Shown here: piece by piece, positions 55,806-63,965 of the stretch
Numbering within the stretch: position 1 is the first letter of the stretch
Layout of the letters: every line of letters begins with the position of its first letter
NCBI RefSeq assembly: GCF_001898325.1
Contig: NZ_MKTR01000014.1
Span: forward strand, 219,662 to 283,661
Origin: Microbacterium sp. 67-17
GTDB lineage: Bacteria; Actinomycetota; Actinomycetes; Actinomycetales; Microbacteriaceae
Direction: 5' to 3'
DNA: 64,000 nt
Position numbers and translations under genes: made by a program
The notes under the pieces: generated by a model
Told to the model about the DNA's origin: nothing
Database searches by the model: none
The model's input: the letters and a program-made list of their open reading frames with translations, nothing else

Positions 55806-55878
55806 ACGCGACGGCGGGAGTCGAACCCGCTGCGCGACCGGGTATGAACCGGTGCCCGGAACCATCCGGTCCGCCGCG
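55806..55878 (-). tRNA. tRNA-like RNA with CAU anticodon
   Basis: The minus strand folds into a full cloverleaf of 73 nt. Acceptor CGCGGCG/CGTCGCG (one G-U), D-stem CCGG/CCGG with a 6-nt loop ATGGTT, anticodon stem ACCGG/CCGGT with loop TTCATAC (anticodon CAT at 55846-55844), T-arm GCGGG-TTCGACT-CCCGC. CCA is not encoded. Unusual points: G instead of U8, a short D-loop, two bases between D and anticodon stems and a 6-nt variable loop. It could be a divergent tRNA-Met/Ile2, a tRNA pseudogene or a tRNA mimic. The adjacent nucleotidyltransferase makes the last option attractive. Confidence 0.62.
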
Positions 55879-55939
55879 ATGAGGACCCCACGCTAACCGC
55901 CACCCCTGACGTGCGGCTGCTGTGTTTCTGACCGTGACG

Positions 55940-56551
55940 TCACATGTCGTCATCCGTCGCTCGCGTGGCGAGCAGATGCTGGTGGGCGAGCCGACGCAGG
56001 GCAAGGATGGCGGGTTCGTACATCGCGGTGCCGAGCACGGCGTACGAGACCTGCTCGCTCTCGCTGAGCTCTGCCAGCGGGAGCAGCTCGGCCGCCGCGA
56101 CCCGCAGGAGCGGGCCGGCGTAGCGGGCGGCGGTCTCGGCATCCCAGGTGAGCCCCGCCGCTTCGATGCCGCGGATCGCCGCCTCGAGTTGCCCGACAGC
56201 GGCGAAACGTTCGTCGTAGGTGAGCCCCAGTCGCTCGATCGTCTCGCGCGCGCGGTCGGTGTTCGTCTCGTCGGCGTACGGCGGCAAGGCGCTCACAGCC
56301 CTTCCGAGCGTCGCGTACGGCGTCTCGTCGGGCGCATCGATGAGGGACAGAATCTCCTTCACCCGCGCGAGCGGCAGCGCCCGAACGTCGCTGAGGGCCT
56401 GGATGACGCGCAGGCGCGCGAGGTGCTCGTCGCCGTAATCCGCGCGGGTTGCGGAGGTCGCGGTGCCGCGGGGGAGCATTCCTTCCCGGATGTAGAACTT
56501 GATCGAGGCGACGGGGATGCCGCTGTGTTCAGACAGTTCAGAGATGCGCAC
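55940..56551 (-). CDS. MerR-family transcriptional regulator
   Basis: A regulator of 203 residues. The winged helix covers 1-70 (RISELSEHSGIPVASIKFYI; RGTATSATRADYGDEHLARL). The coiled-coil dimer helix lies near 75-110 and the effector domain, about 90 residues with no Cys, suggests an organic rather than metal signal. GTG 56551 follows AAGGAG closely. Divergent from a small membrane-protein gene; the shared promoter region has two dyads that match the MerR habit of binding inside the spacer. Confidence 0.88.
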   Translation of the reverse strand: MRISELSEHSGIPVASIKFYIREGMLPRGTATSATRADYGDEHLARLRVIQALSDVRALPLARVKEILSLIDAPDETPYATLGRAVSALPPYADETNTDRARETIERLGLTYDERFAAVGQLEAAIRGIEAAGLTWDAETAARYAGPLLRVAAAELLPLAELSESEQVSYAVLGTAMYEPAILALRRLAHQHLLATRATDDDM

Positions 56552-56559
56552 GCTGCTCC

Positions 56560-56607
56560 TTGCTTGGATAGTGGCACTATCCTATATTGGGTAGTGAAAC
56601 TATCCAA
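56560..56607. promoter_or_regulatory. Divergent promoters with two MerR-type dyads
   Basis: Plus strand: -35 TTGCTT (56560-56565) and -10 TATATT (56583-56588), whose 17-nt spacer is exactly the dyad GGATAGTG-G-CACTATCC (56566-56582). Minus strand: -35 TTGGAT (56607-56602) and -10 TAGGAT (56584-56579), 17-nt spacer. A weaker dyad GGGTAGTGAAACTATCC (56589-56605) covers the minus-strand spacer. Confidence 0.82.
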
Positions 56608-56645
56608 TGCGCGCCGGCGGCGCGGAGAGTCGAAGCGGAGCATCC

Positions 56646-57062
56646 ATGTCCCCGATCCTGTCGATCGTCGTCGGCGCCACCCTGCTGACGGTCATCACCA
56701 TTGCCTACGGCGGCACCTTCGTGCTGCGCACGACGACCGGCGGTTATCCGTTCAACGGTCTGCAGAAGACGTTCTTTCGCGCCGGCCACGCGCACGCCGG
56801 CGTGCTCGTCATCCTCGGAATCGTCTGCGCGCTCGCGCAGGCGTCGGCGGGCGTGACCGGCGGATGGGAGTGGGCCGCGGTCGGCGTGCTCGCCTCGGCG
56901 ATCCTGGTTCCCGCAGGATTCTTCCTGGCGGTGATCGGTCGCGATCCGCAGAAGCCGGGCAAGGCCATGGCGCTGCTGTGGGCCGGGGTCGTCGTGCTCG
57001 CGATCTCACTCGCCGTCGTCGGGGCATCCGTGATCGCGGCCGGGGTCGCAGCACTCGGCTGA
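56646..57062 (+). CDS. Small four-helix membrane protein
   Basis: A protein of 138 residues with hydrophobic stretches at about 5-25, 43-63, 75-97 and 110-135. Between helices 1 and 2 the sequence TTTGGYPFNGLQKTFFRAGHAHAG has a conserved-looking GHAHAG. No family is recognised with certainty. ATG 56646 has GGAG 6 nt upstream. It shares a control region with the MerR gene, so it is the probable regulon member. Followed by a hairpin. Confidence 0.75.
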   Translation: MSPILSIVVGATLLTVITIAYGGTFVLRTTTGGYPFNGLQKTFFRAGHAHAGVLVILGIVCALAQASAGVTGGWEWAAVGVLASAILVPAGFFLAVIGRDPQKPGKAMALLWAGVVVLAISLAVVGASVIAAGVAALG

Positions 57063-57073
57063 GCCGCGGCACA

Positions 57074-57110
57074 TGCCCGCCCCGAACGGAGCGACGATTC
57101 GTGGCGGGCA
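57074..57110 (+). terminator. Hairpin after the MerR-controlled gene
   Basis: TGCCCGCC (57074-57081) pairs with GGCGGGCA (57103-57110), 11 nt after the stop. The rest of the gap to 57289 shows no convincing gene. Confidence 0.5.
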
Positions 57111-57289
57111 GCTGTGGGAAGATCGTCCTGACCCGCCGAGCCCGTCACCCGTTGGTTCTCGCAGCGGCGACGTGAGAGCGGAGAGTGGCGGCATGGCAGC
57201 CGTGGACAGCACTGCCGGGGGACCCGGCGCCGTGTCGCGGCGTCTGCCTGTGCGGTATCCGCTGACGTCCTACGGGGATACCGCTGATA

Positions 57290-57715
57290 TCAGCGCGAGA
57301 ACGAGTCGGCGGCTCGGTCGAACTGACCGCCGCGACGCTTCTCGACGATCTCTTTGCCCAGCGGCATGAGCGACACCGGCACGAGCTTGAAGTTCGCGAT
57401 CCCCAGCGGAATGCCGATGATCGTGATGCACAGCGCGAGTCCCGACAGGATGTGACCGATCGCCAGCCACCAGCCGGCGAGGATGACCCACACGACGTTG
57501 CCGAGGAACGAGAACACCCCCGAGCGCGGGTGGTCGACGACCTCGCGCCCGAACGGCCATAGCGTGTAGAAACCGATCCGGAACGAGGCGATGCCCCACG
57601 GGATCGTGACGATCAGCACGCACAGGATGACGCCCGCGAGCATGTAGCCGAGGAACAGCCAGAACCCCGACAGGACGAGCCAGATGATGTTCAGGAGCGT
57701 GCGCATGAGGTCCAT
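57290..57715 (-). CDS. YccF domain-containing membrane protein
   Basis: A protein of 141 residues made of two YccF repeats, each a helical pair: NIIWLVLSGFWLFLGYMLAG with IPWGIASFRIGFYTLWPFG, and NVVWVILAGWWLAIGHILSG with IPLGIANFKLVPVSLMPLG. The two halves are clearly homologous. ATG 57715 was chosen since conserved sequence starts there; further upstream is low-complexity. Function is not known. It lies downstream of the next gene on the same strand and may be co-transcribed with the PspC cluster. Confidence 0.9.
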   Translation of the reverse strand: MDLMRTLLNIIWLVLSGFWLFLGYMLAGVILCVLIVTIPWGIASFRIGFYTLWPFGREVVDHPRSGVFSFLGNVVWVILAGWWLAIGHILSGLALCITIIGIPLGIANFKLVPVSLMPLGKEIVEKRRGGQFDRAADSFSR

Positions 57716-57765
57716 TGTGGGAGTCGCTCCTGTGCGCGAGGTGGGATTCGGGCGAGCCGTGAGGA

Positions 57766-58254
57766 TCAGTCGAGGCTGCGGCGGCGCTGGGTGCGGCGTA
57801 GGAGGCCGGCCGCTCCGGTGACGAGGAGGATCACGCCGAGCCCCAGGATGAGAATCGCCACGCCGGTCGCGGCATCCAGCGTTGCCGCCCACTCGACGGC
57901 GGCGCTCGGGCGCGACGGCTCCGACAGGAGCCACAGGCCGCCGATGGCGACGGCGGCGAAGAACAACCCCCAGACAACGGCTGCCCAGCGTGTTCGCGGA
58001 GCTTCGACGCCGGGGTGCGCGGGGGTGAGCTCTGCAACGCGCACCGGCGCCGCGGGTTCCTCTGCCGCCGGGGGCGTGAGGGGGACGGATGCGTCGCCCG
58101 ACGTCGACGCGAGTGCTTCAGGCTTCTCCGGCGCGGGGGCCCGGAACAGCGGTGGCTTCTCGGACGCGACGACCTCGAGGGTCATCGTGTCGTCGCGGTC
58201 GTCGATGTCGGCGTTTTCGGTGGGGGATGCGGGGGTGGAGTTCTCTGTGGACAT
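57766..58254 (-). CDS. Hypothetical membrane protein, acidic N-terminus
   Basis: A protein of 162 residues. About 90 residues are hydrophilic and Ala/Pro/Glu-rich; two helices follow, about 92-110 and 128-150, and an RRTQRRR tail. ATG 58254 has GAGG 9 nt upstream; GTG 58263 would begin within that Shine-Dalgarno. I do not recognise a family. Position between PspC and YccF genes on one strand suggests a shared envelope role. Confidence 0.7.
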   Translation of the reverse strand: MSTENSTPASPTENADIDDRDDTMTLEVVASEKPPLFRAPAPEKPEALASTSGDASVPLTPPAAEEPAAPVRVAELTPAHPGVEAPRTRWAAVVWGLFFAAVAIGGLWLLSEPSRPSAAVEWAATLDAATGVAILILGLGVILLVTGAAGLLRRTQRRRSLD

Positions 58255-58287
58255 CGTGGTCACCTCGAAGTGGGTCGGGGCAGCGCC

Positions 58288-59829
58288 CTACGGGGCGGGA
58301 AGTGGAGAAAGGGTGGGAAGCGGCTCGGGCGATGACTCGCTGAGCGGGTCGCCACCAACGAGATTCGTGAAGGAGAGATAGACCTGGCCGCTGTCCTGGT
58401 CGAGGACGACGCGCTGTGTGGTCTGTACGGGGGTCTGGGGGTAGGCGAGAACCATCTGCAGCCTGCCGTTATCGTCGGTGGGCACTCGTTGGGGACCCAC
58501 GTGCTCCTGGTTCCCCTCATCCCAGCGGTCGTACCAGACTTCGGTGGTCCCCAGGGACGCGTTGAGATCCAGCGCGACGCCGGGGACCACCGTGATGGTC
58601 GTGTAGCCGTCGCCCTTGCGGATAAGCAGCGGCGGCGGTTGCTCCGTGGGGAGCGGCTGAATGGTGAGGTACAGCTCGCCGTCCTCCTGCGAAATGACTC
58701 CCTGAGGCTCCGTCGAGTTCTCGATGGTGATGTGAAAACGTGCCTGGTACTCGGAGGCATACGTCACGATGGGTGGAATCGTGGCTGCCACCGTCCCGCC
58801 GAACAGTGCGACCACTGTCGCAAACGCCAGGAAGCCGCTACGCCGACGCATGAGCCCGGCGACGATCATCGACACCGCGAGCACGAGCGCTGCGACAAAG
58901 AGTCCGTACGCACCCGCAGTCTTGACGTTCACCGAGGTGATCGCTGTGTGCCAGATCGCGGTTCCAGCTCCGGCGACGAGAGCGACTCCGAGCGCGGACA
59001 CCACGAACGCGCCGCTGGCACGTGGACGGGACAGTCGACGGATGCGGCGCTTCTCGTTCGCGGCGGTTGCGAATGCTGCAGCCTCGGCCTCGCGCTCGCG
59101 CCGAGCCTGGTCGCGGGCGAGGCGGTCGGCATCCTTCTGCGAGCGCCGCCACGCGTCGTTCTCGGCGCGCCAGGCGTCGTGGCGGGCGCGCCACTCGGCG
59201 ATCTCGGCGTTGCCGGCGCCCCGCTCGGGAGGCAGCGGTTCGGCCGGGGGCGCAGTCGGTACGGCATCCGTTGCAGGAATGTCCTCGCTTGCCGCCTCGG
59301 ATGCCGAGGTCGGCGAGGCGCCACTGCCTGTCGCTGGCCGAGCGCTCGCCCGAACCACCAGGATGACGAGCGCGACCGCCAGCACGGAGCCGACGATCCA
59401 GCCGATGATGGCTAGCGGACCGGTGTTCCATCCCGGCACCATCCACCCGAACCACGGCACGACCGGAACGAAGCCGACCACCAGCAGGATGATGATCGCG
59501 ACCATCGCCGGGTCGAAACGCCCGCGCGTGGCCTCCCGCAGATGGATGCGCCCACCGACATCGGGCAGCAGCGCCCACGCGATCGCGTAGAGCAGCAGCA
59601 TCGGGAACCCGAGCACGGCGGCGACGACGACAATGCCGCGCACGATCGCAGCGTCGACACGGATGCGGGCAGCGATTCCGGCGCAGACTCCGCCGAGCCA
59701 TCCATCGGCGCGCACGACGCCGAGCCCGCGCACCCAGGCGAAGAACCGGTCCGCCCCGGTGGGTGCTCCCGTCGGTCGCGGGGGAGGTGGACCCGGATCG
59801 GTCGCGGGAGGTTCCGTCGAAGTGCTCAT
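58288..59829 (-). CDS. PspC domain membrane protein
   Basis: A protein of 513 residues. The PspC domain is near 28-92 (GVVRADGWLGGVCAGIAARI; AAVLGFPMLLLYAIAWALLP). More helices follow at about 108-128 and 137-160, then a charged coiled-coil linker (AEWRARHDAWRAENDAWRRS), three further helices (about 280-370), and an external C-terminal beta-rich domain. A gene of this kind next to a PspC-histidine kinase and LuxR-type regulator is common in actinobacteria. It is divergent from that kinase, so probably part of its regulon. Confidence 0.87.
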   Translation of the reverse strand: MSTSTEPPATDPGPPPPRPTGAPTGADRFFAWVRGLGVVRADGWLGGVCAGIAARIRVDAAIVRGIVVVAAVLGFPMLLLYAIAWALLPDVGGRIHLREATRGRFDPAMVAIIILLVVGFVPVVPWFGWMVPGWNTGPLAIIGWIVGSVLAVALVILVVRASARPATGSGASPTSASEAASEDIPATDAVPTAPPAEPLPPERGAGNAEIAEWRARHDAWRAENDAWRRSQKDADRLARDQARREREAEAAAFATAANEKRRIRRLSRPRASGAFVVSALGVALVAGAGTAIWHTAITSVNVKTAGAYGLFVAALVLAVSMIVAGLMRRRSGFLAFATVVALFGGTVAATIPPIVTYASEYQARFHITIENSTEPQGVISQEDGELYLTIQPLPTEQPPPLLIRKGDGYTTITVVPGVALDLNASLGTTEVWYDRWDEGNQEHVGPQRVPTDDNGRLQMVLAYPQTPVQTTQRVVLDQDSGQVYLSFTNLVGGDPLSESSPEPLPTLSPLPAP

Positions 59830-59884
59830 GGTTCGATCGTGGCGGACGGGTCGATCCCACCGCGATGGGGTGATCCCCTGAGCG

Positions 59885-59930
59885 CACCCTGATTCCGGCG
59901 TCCGTGGCTCCCGATCTCGGCATCAGGGTG
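59885..59930. promoter_or_regulatory. Inverted repeat in the PspC/kinase intergenic region
   Basis: CACCCTGAT (59885-59893) and ATCAGGGTG (59922-59930) are perfect 9-bp arms, 28 nt apart, just before the kinase start. Candidate site for the LuxR-type regulator encoded next door. Confidence 0.5.
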
Positions 59931-59943
59931 ATTGGATGGCGGC

Positions 59944-61122
59944 ATGTCGTCGGCCCCCGCCTTGCCCGCGCGCCCGCCCCTGCAGCGCCCGCGCGAGTGC
60001 CTTGTCTCGGGCACATCGGCCGCCGTTGCCGAACACCTCGACTGGAGCGTGGTCGCGGTACGGATGCTGTTCATCGTCCTTTCTGTGGCATGGGGCGCAG
60101 GCATCCTGCTGTACGTCTGGATCTGGGCCTTCACACCCTGGCGAGAGGGCGACGAGGCACCCTCGCGCCGGGCACCGGTCGCGTGGATCCTCGCGTCGCT
60201 GTCGGTGGGTGCCGTGATCATCGCGTGCGGTGTCGCGGCGACCATCTCCCGGTGGGACGTCGTCTACGCCACTCGTCCGGAATGGTGGACGGCAATGCTC
60301 GCGGCAATCCTGCTCGCCGTGACTGCGGGGCTGTGGGCAACGCTCATCGACGGATCCGATCCCGCACGCGGTCCGCGCCACGCCCTGGGGGTGCGGATCG
60401 CGGCATCCGCAGCGCTCGGCACGCTTCTGATCGTGCAACTGACGACCCTGCAGCAGGGAGGTGTCGTGTCGTTCATCGGCGCGCTCGCCCTCATCGGCGG
60501 GATCGTGTTGGTCAACTCCTCGACGTTCGTCGAGAAGTGGCGGGAGTTGTCGGGGGAGCGGGTGCGCCGCATCCGCGAGGAGCAGCGCAGCGAAATGGCC
60601 GCGCACCTGCACGACTCGGTGCTGCAGACTCTCGCGCTGATTCAGAACCGGGCAGGTGCCTCGAGCGAAGTGGCTCGTATCGCCCGCGCCCAGGAACGCG
60701 AGCTGCGCGGTTGGCTCTACGACGGCGACGAACCCGCCGACAGCGACCTGCCGACCGACCTGCGCGATTACGCGGCAGCCCTCGAGATCGACTACCCGGT
60801 GCGGATCGACGTCGTCGTCGCGGGGACCTCGGCCGAGCGAGCCAGCGGCGAGATGGCGGCTGCGGCGCGCGAGGCGATCCTCAACGCGGCCCGCCACGCC
60901 GGCGGCGAGGTCTCGGTGTACATCGAGGGCAGCGCGGCATCCGTCGACGTGTTCGTCCGTGACCGCGGTCCCGGCTTCGAGCTCGACACGGTGCCCGCAG
61001 ATCGTCTTGGTGTGCGTGAATCGATCATCGGACGGATGCGGCGCGCGGGCGGTACCGCGACGCTGCGGCGCGGCGCGGGAGGTGGCACCGAGGTGCACCT
61101 GCGGCTGGGAGGGGCGGCATGA
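59944..61122 (+). CDS. Sensor histidine kinase with N-terminal PspC domain
   Basis: A kinase of 392 residues of the NarX/DesK class. PspC covers about 12-70 (RECLVSGTSAAVAEHLDWSV); four further helices lie between 78 and 195. The phosphorylated His is His223 in AAHLHDSVLQTLAL. HATPase_c contains REAILNAARHAGG (N box), VRDRGPGFELD (G1) and GTEVHLRLGG. ATG 59944 has no real Shine-Dalgarno; TTGGAT lies 6 nt upstream. It overlaps the regulator gene by ATGA, forming one two-component system. The PspC input suggests envelope or membrane stress. Confidence 0.92.
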   Translation: MSSAPALPARPPLQRPRECLVSGTSAAVAEHLDWSVVAVRMLFIVLSVAWGAGILLYVWIWAFTPWREGDEAPSRRAPVAWILASLSVGAVIIACGVAATISRWDVVYATRPEWWTAMLAAILLAVTAGLWATLIDGSDPARGPRHALGVRIAASAALGTLLIVQLTTLQQGGVVSFIGALALIGGIVLVNSSTFVEKWRELSGERVRRIREEQRSEMAAHLHDSVLQTLALIQNRAGASSEVARIARAQERELRGWLYDGDEPADSDLPTDLRDYAAALEIDYPVRIDVVVAGTSAERASGEMAAAAREAILNAARHAGGEVSVYIEGSAASVDVFVRDRGPGFELDTVPADRLGVRESIIGRMRRAGGTATLRRGAGGGTEVHLRLGGAA

Positions 61123-61784
61123 GCGGCATCCGCGTCGTGATCGTCGATGATCATTCGATCTTCCGGTCAGGGCTACGCTCCACGCTCGAGGGTGTCGAGG
61201 TCGTGGGCGAGGCGTCGGACGTCGAGTCAGCCGTCGCGGTGATCGCTGCGGAACAGCCCGAGGTCGTGCTGCTGGACGTCCACCTCCCGGGCGAGACAGG
61301 TGAGGTCGCCGCGGCGACGGGCGGCGAGGCCGTCATCCGCCGAGCCGCCCCCGCCGCACCGTCGACCCGATTCCTGGCTCTGAGCGTCTCGGATGCGGCC
61401 GAAGACGTTGTGCGCGTCATCCGTGCCGGCGCCCGCGGCTACATCACCAAGGGTTCGTCGGTCGCCGAAGTGAGTGCCGCGGTGCGCGCCGTCGCCGACG
61501 GGGATGCCGTGTTCTCGCCGCGCCTGGCGGGCTTCGTGCTCGACGCGTTCGGCGCGGTCTCGGGTGAGACTGCGGCAGCGAGCGACGAGCTCGACAGGCT
61601 CTCGGCCCGCGAGCAGGAAGTCATGCGGCTCATCGCCCGAGGCTACGCCTATAAGGAGGTAGCAGCCGAGCTGTTCATCTCGATGAAGACCGTCGAGACC
61701 CACGTGTCTGCCGTGCTCCGCAAGCTCCAGCTGTCCTCGCGGTACGAGCTGACGGCCTGGGCTTCCGCCCGCCGCCTGCTCTAG
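61119..61784 (+). CDS. LuxR/NarL-family response regulator
   Basis: A DNA-binding regulator of 221 residues. The receiver has the acidic pair VDDH at 9-12 and the phospho-acceptor Asp53 in VLLDVHLPG; a conserved Lys is in YITKGSS. The HTH spans about 155-215 (LSAREQEVMRLIARGYAYKE; KTVETHVSAVLRKLQLSSRY). Receiver loop ETGEVAAATGGEAV (about 59-72) is longer than usual. Partner of the PspC kinase it overlaps. Confidence 0.95.
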   Translation: MSGIRVVIVDDHSIFRSGLRSTLEGVEVVGEASDVESAVAVIAAEQPEVVLLDVHLPGETGEVAAATGGEAVIRRAAPAAPSTRFLALSVSDAAEDVVRVIRAGARGYITKGSSVAEVSAAVRAVADGDAVFSPRLAGFVLDAFGAVSGETAAASDELDRLSAREQEVMRLIARGYAYKEVAAELFISMKTVETHVSAVLRKLQLSSRYELTAWASARRLL

Positions 61785-61798
61785 AGCGAACCTCCCCG

Positions 61799-61847
61799 CG
61801 AGAATCCGATCGGGCGCCGATGCGCACGGCTCCCGCTCGGATTCTCG
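61799..61847. terminator. Bidirectional hairpin between response regulator and DUF1684 gene
   Basis: CGAGAATCCGA (61799-61809) pairs perfectly with TCGGATTCTCG (61837-61847); the flanking genes converge. Confidence 0.65.
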
Positions 61848-61889
61848 GCGCCGGATCGGATTATCGATTGATGACGCGGGCGGTTCGGT

Positions 61890-62597
61890 TCAGCGGACGA
61901 GGCGCTCGCCCGCACGAACCGGCACGTCCCAGCGGTTGGTGGGTGGGGGAAAGACGCACACGTAGCCGTCCGAGAACGCGCAGGGCGGGAGATAGGCGCG
62001 ATTGAAGTCGACGGTGACCGATCCGTCCGGTTCCGGTGCCGGCATCCGCAGGAACCGGAATCGGTAGCTTTCGTTTCCGCTGGTCGCGTCGGAGAACGCG
62101 GCGAACAGGGAGCCGTCGTCGAGCAGTTGCACGCACAGTGCCACATCTCCGTCTGGCAGCGCGAGGTGCAGGAGTCCCTCGTAGTCATCGGTGCTCTGGT
62201 AACCGTCAACCGCGAGGGTCGGCACATCGCGGCGTGGAGTGAGCTCCAGTCGCGCGACGAGCCGCATCCGATCGTCAACGGACCAGCGCTCGATCTGTGA
62301 GATCCCTCGCGCCGTGGGCGCCGACGGGTCGTAGACGCGCAGCGCCACCGCGCCGTCACGCTCGAAACCTCGAAGTTCGAGGCCTCCGGATTCCCAGCGC
62401 TCGCCGGGCGCCAGGTTGACGAATCCAGACTGAATTGACCCGATGGCCCGTCCGTCCTCGGCGTGCCAGTCGCCCGGAACGCCCTCGAAGGAGCGTGGTG
62501 TCGGGTCCAGCCAGTGCGTCGCCGCGAGCGTGGCGATTCCGCCGGGCGACCAGACGGCGGCGTCGCGGTGCGCGCGCCACTGCTCGGTGGTTGTCAT
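61890..62597 (-). CDS. DUF1684 family protein
   Basis: A cytoplasmic protein of 235 residues. EQWRAHRDAAVWSPGGIATL at the N-terminus, FVNLAPGERWESGGLELRGF, and VTVDFNRAYLPPCAFSDGYVCVFPPPTNR (in part VDFNRAYLPPCAFSDG) match DUF1684; the usual ending NRLPVPVRAGER is present as NRWDVPVRAGERLV. No enzymatic role is established. ATG 62597 has AAAGG 7 nt upstream. Divergent from the LysR gene, so it may be its target. Confidence 0.85.
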   Translation of the reverse strand: MTTTEQWRAHRDAAVWSPGGIATLAATHWLDPTPRSFEGVPGDWHAEDGRAIGSIQSGFVNLAPGERWESGGLELRGFERDGAVALRVYDPSAPTARGISQIERWSVDDRMRLVARLELTPRRDVPTLAVDGYQSTDDYEGLLHLALPDGDVALCVQLLDDGSLFAAFSDATSGNESYRFRFLRMPAPEPDGSVTVDFNRAYLPPCAFSDGYVCVFPPPTNRWDVPVRAGERLVR

Positions 62598-62692
62598 GAC
62601 GAGCCTTTCGTCGCGGGGAGTGTGCAGCAGCGCCATCGTCGCAAGGAGCGCCGTCAGAAACATATTGTTACACCATCGAAACCTGGCCATGG

Positions 62693-62707
62693 ATAGCATC
62701 TCGCTAT
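62693..62707. promoter_or_regulatory. LysR-type box overlapping the LysR start
   Basis: ATAGC-ATCTC-GCTAT is a T-N11-A dyad. Its right arm includes the first two bases of the LysR ATG at 62706, and TAGCAT inside it (62694-62699) lies 6 nt before that ATG and could be the leaderless -10. Confidence 0.55.
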
Positions 62708-63965
62708 GGATCAACGAGGTGACATCGACATCGATGCGCTCACTCGAGCACTCGATGTCCATTCCCTCCGCATCCTGGTCGCGATCGACCAGACGGGCTC
62801 AATCAGCGCCGCCGCCCGATCGCTCGGATACTCCCAGCCGACGATCACCCAGCACGTGCAGCGGCTCGAGGCTCGCCTCGGGGTCGCACTCGTTGTCCGC
62901 ACCGCGCGCGCTGCGCGCCTGACCCCGACCGGTGCGCTGCTTGCTCAGCACGCGCCCCGGATCGACGCGAGCCTGACGGCGGCAGCTACGGAGCTGGCGA
63001 GGATGCTGGGGCGTCGAGCTGATCTCGTCCGGATCGCAGCCTCCGCCGACGCGGTAGGCACGGTCGTCGCGCCGGCCCTCGGACGCCTCGCCGCGCAGCA
63101 GCCCGAGATCGATGCTTCGTTCGTGGAGGCATCCGATAATGCGGCTGCCCTCGCTCTGGTGCAGGACGGCCGCGCTGACATCGCGGTCACCCTCACTCTT
63201 GCCGTCAGCGGCGAGCGCCACGCGATCACCAGGCGCAGCGGGATGCGCTCGACGTTCCTGTTCGCCGAAGAGATCGTCGCGGTGAGCACCGCGAACCTTG
63301 CTCCCGTCGGTGGGCGCATCGATCCCGCGCTGTTGGCCGACGAGATGTGGATTCGCGGCGACGGATCGCCGGGTGACCTGCTCGCCGAGCGACTCGAGCG
63401 TCCGCGGGCCGGGGACGACATGCAGGTCTCGAATGCCGCGGCAGCTGTAGCTCTCGCCCGCCACCGCGTCGGCACGACCTTCGTCGCCGAGAGCGCTCTG
63501 GCGGGTATCGACCTTCCGGATGGCGTGCGGGTGTGGGGACTGACTCCGGCACTCACTCGGCGCGCGACCGCGACGGTTCTCGTCGAGGCTGCGACGATCC
63601 CCGCCGTCGAGGCGGCGCTTCGCGTGCTCGCCTCGCTTCGCCCGTCACCCGTCGACGTCGAGGTAATTCTCGATGCGAGACGGCGCAGCGCAAGCCACCG
63701 TGCCCGATTCAGCTCGTCCCGCACGACATACCCCACCCGAACCACACCCCCCGAGGAGAGTCCCATGCCCTTCCCGTCCACCGCCCGCCTCGCCCAAGCG
63801 GGCGCCGTCGTCGCTGCGGGAGCCCTTCTGCTCTCCGCGTGCAGCGCCGACCCGGCACCGTCGGCGAGCACCGCCCTGGCTGACAGTGGTGAGCAGATCG
63901 ACGGCCGCGTCCGTTTGAGTGGTGGTCTTTCGCTTCGTTGCGATGATCAGCTGTCGTTAGTTTAG
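62706..63965 (+). CDS. LysR-family regulator, reading in frame into a lipoprotein gene
   Basis: The first about 318 residues form a complete LysR regulator: HTH in LRILVAIDQTGSISAAARSL and GYSQPTITQHVQRLEARLGV, then a ligand-binding half (ADLVRIAASADAVGTVVAPA onward). The family would stop near 63660-63680, but no stop occurs: a basic stretch (DARRRSASHRARFSSSRT) leads straight into the start of the lipoprotein described at 63765. The frame stops only at 63963-63965, in sequence that looks like an insertion-element end. A frameshift near 63665 (GGTAATT, where a neighbouring frame has TAA) is one explanation; a sequencing error is another. Confidence 0.75.
   Translation: MDQRGDIDIDALTRALDVHSLRILVAIDQTGSISAAARSLGYSQPTITQHVQRLEARLGVALVVRTARAARLTPTGALLAQHAPRIDASLTAAATELARMLGRRADLVRIAASADAVGTVVAPALGRLAAQQPEIDASFVEASDNAAALALVQDGRADIAVTLTLAVSGERHAITRRSGMRSTFLFAEEIVAVSTANLAPVGGRIDPALLADEMWIRGDGSPGDLLAERLERPRAGDDMQVSNAAAAVALARHRVGTTFVAESALAGIDLPDGVRVWGLTPALTRRATATVLVEAATIPAVEAALRVLASLRPSPVDVEVILDARRRSASHRARFSSSRTTYPTRTTPPEESPMPFPSTARLAQAGAVVAAGALLLSACSADPAPSASTALADSGEQIDGRVRLSGGLSLRCDDQLSLV
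63765..63965 (+). pseudogene. Truncated lipoprotein (probable ABC substrate-binding protein)
   Basis: ATG 63765 with GAGGAG 7 nt upstream begins a clear lipoprotein signal: basic n-region, AGAVVAAGALLLSACS with lipobox LSAC (Cys near residue 26), then ADSGEQIDGR, as in many solute-binding proteins. After about 50 residues the sequence changes character (VRLSGGLSLRCDDQLSLV) and stops at 63965, so the gene seems cut by the insertion at about 63915. It shares the frame of the upstream LysR gene. Confidence 0.6.

Noticed and set aside
57193-57369. Short plus-strand frame starting MAAVDSTAGG
   Set aside because: It overlaps the 3' end of the YccF gene antisense, is low-complexity, and matches nothing I know.
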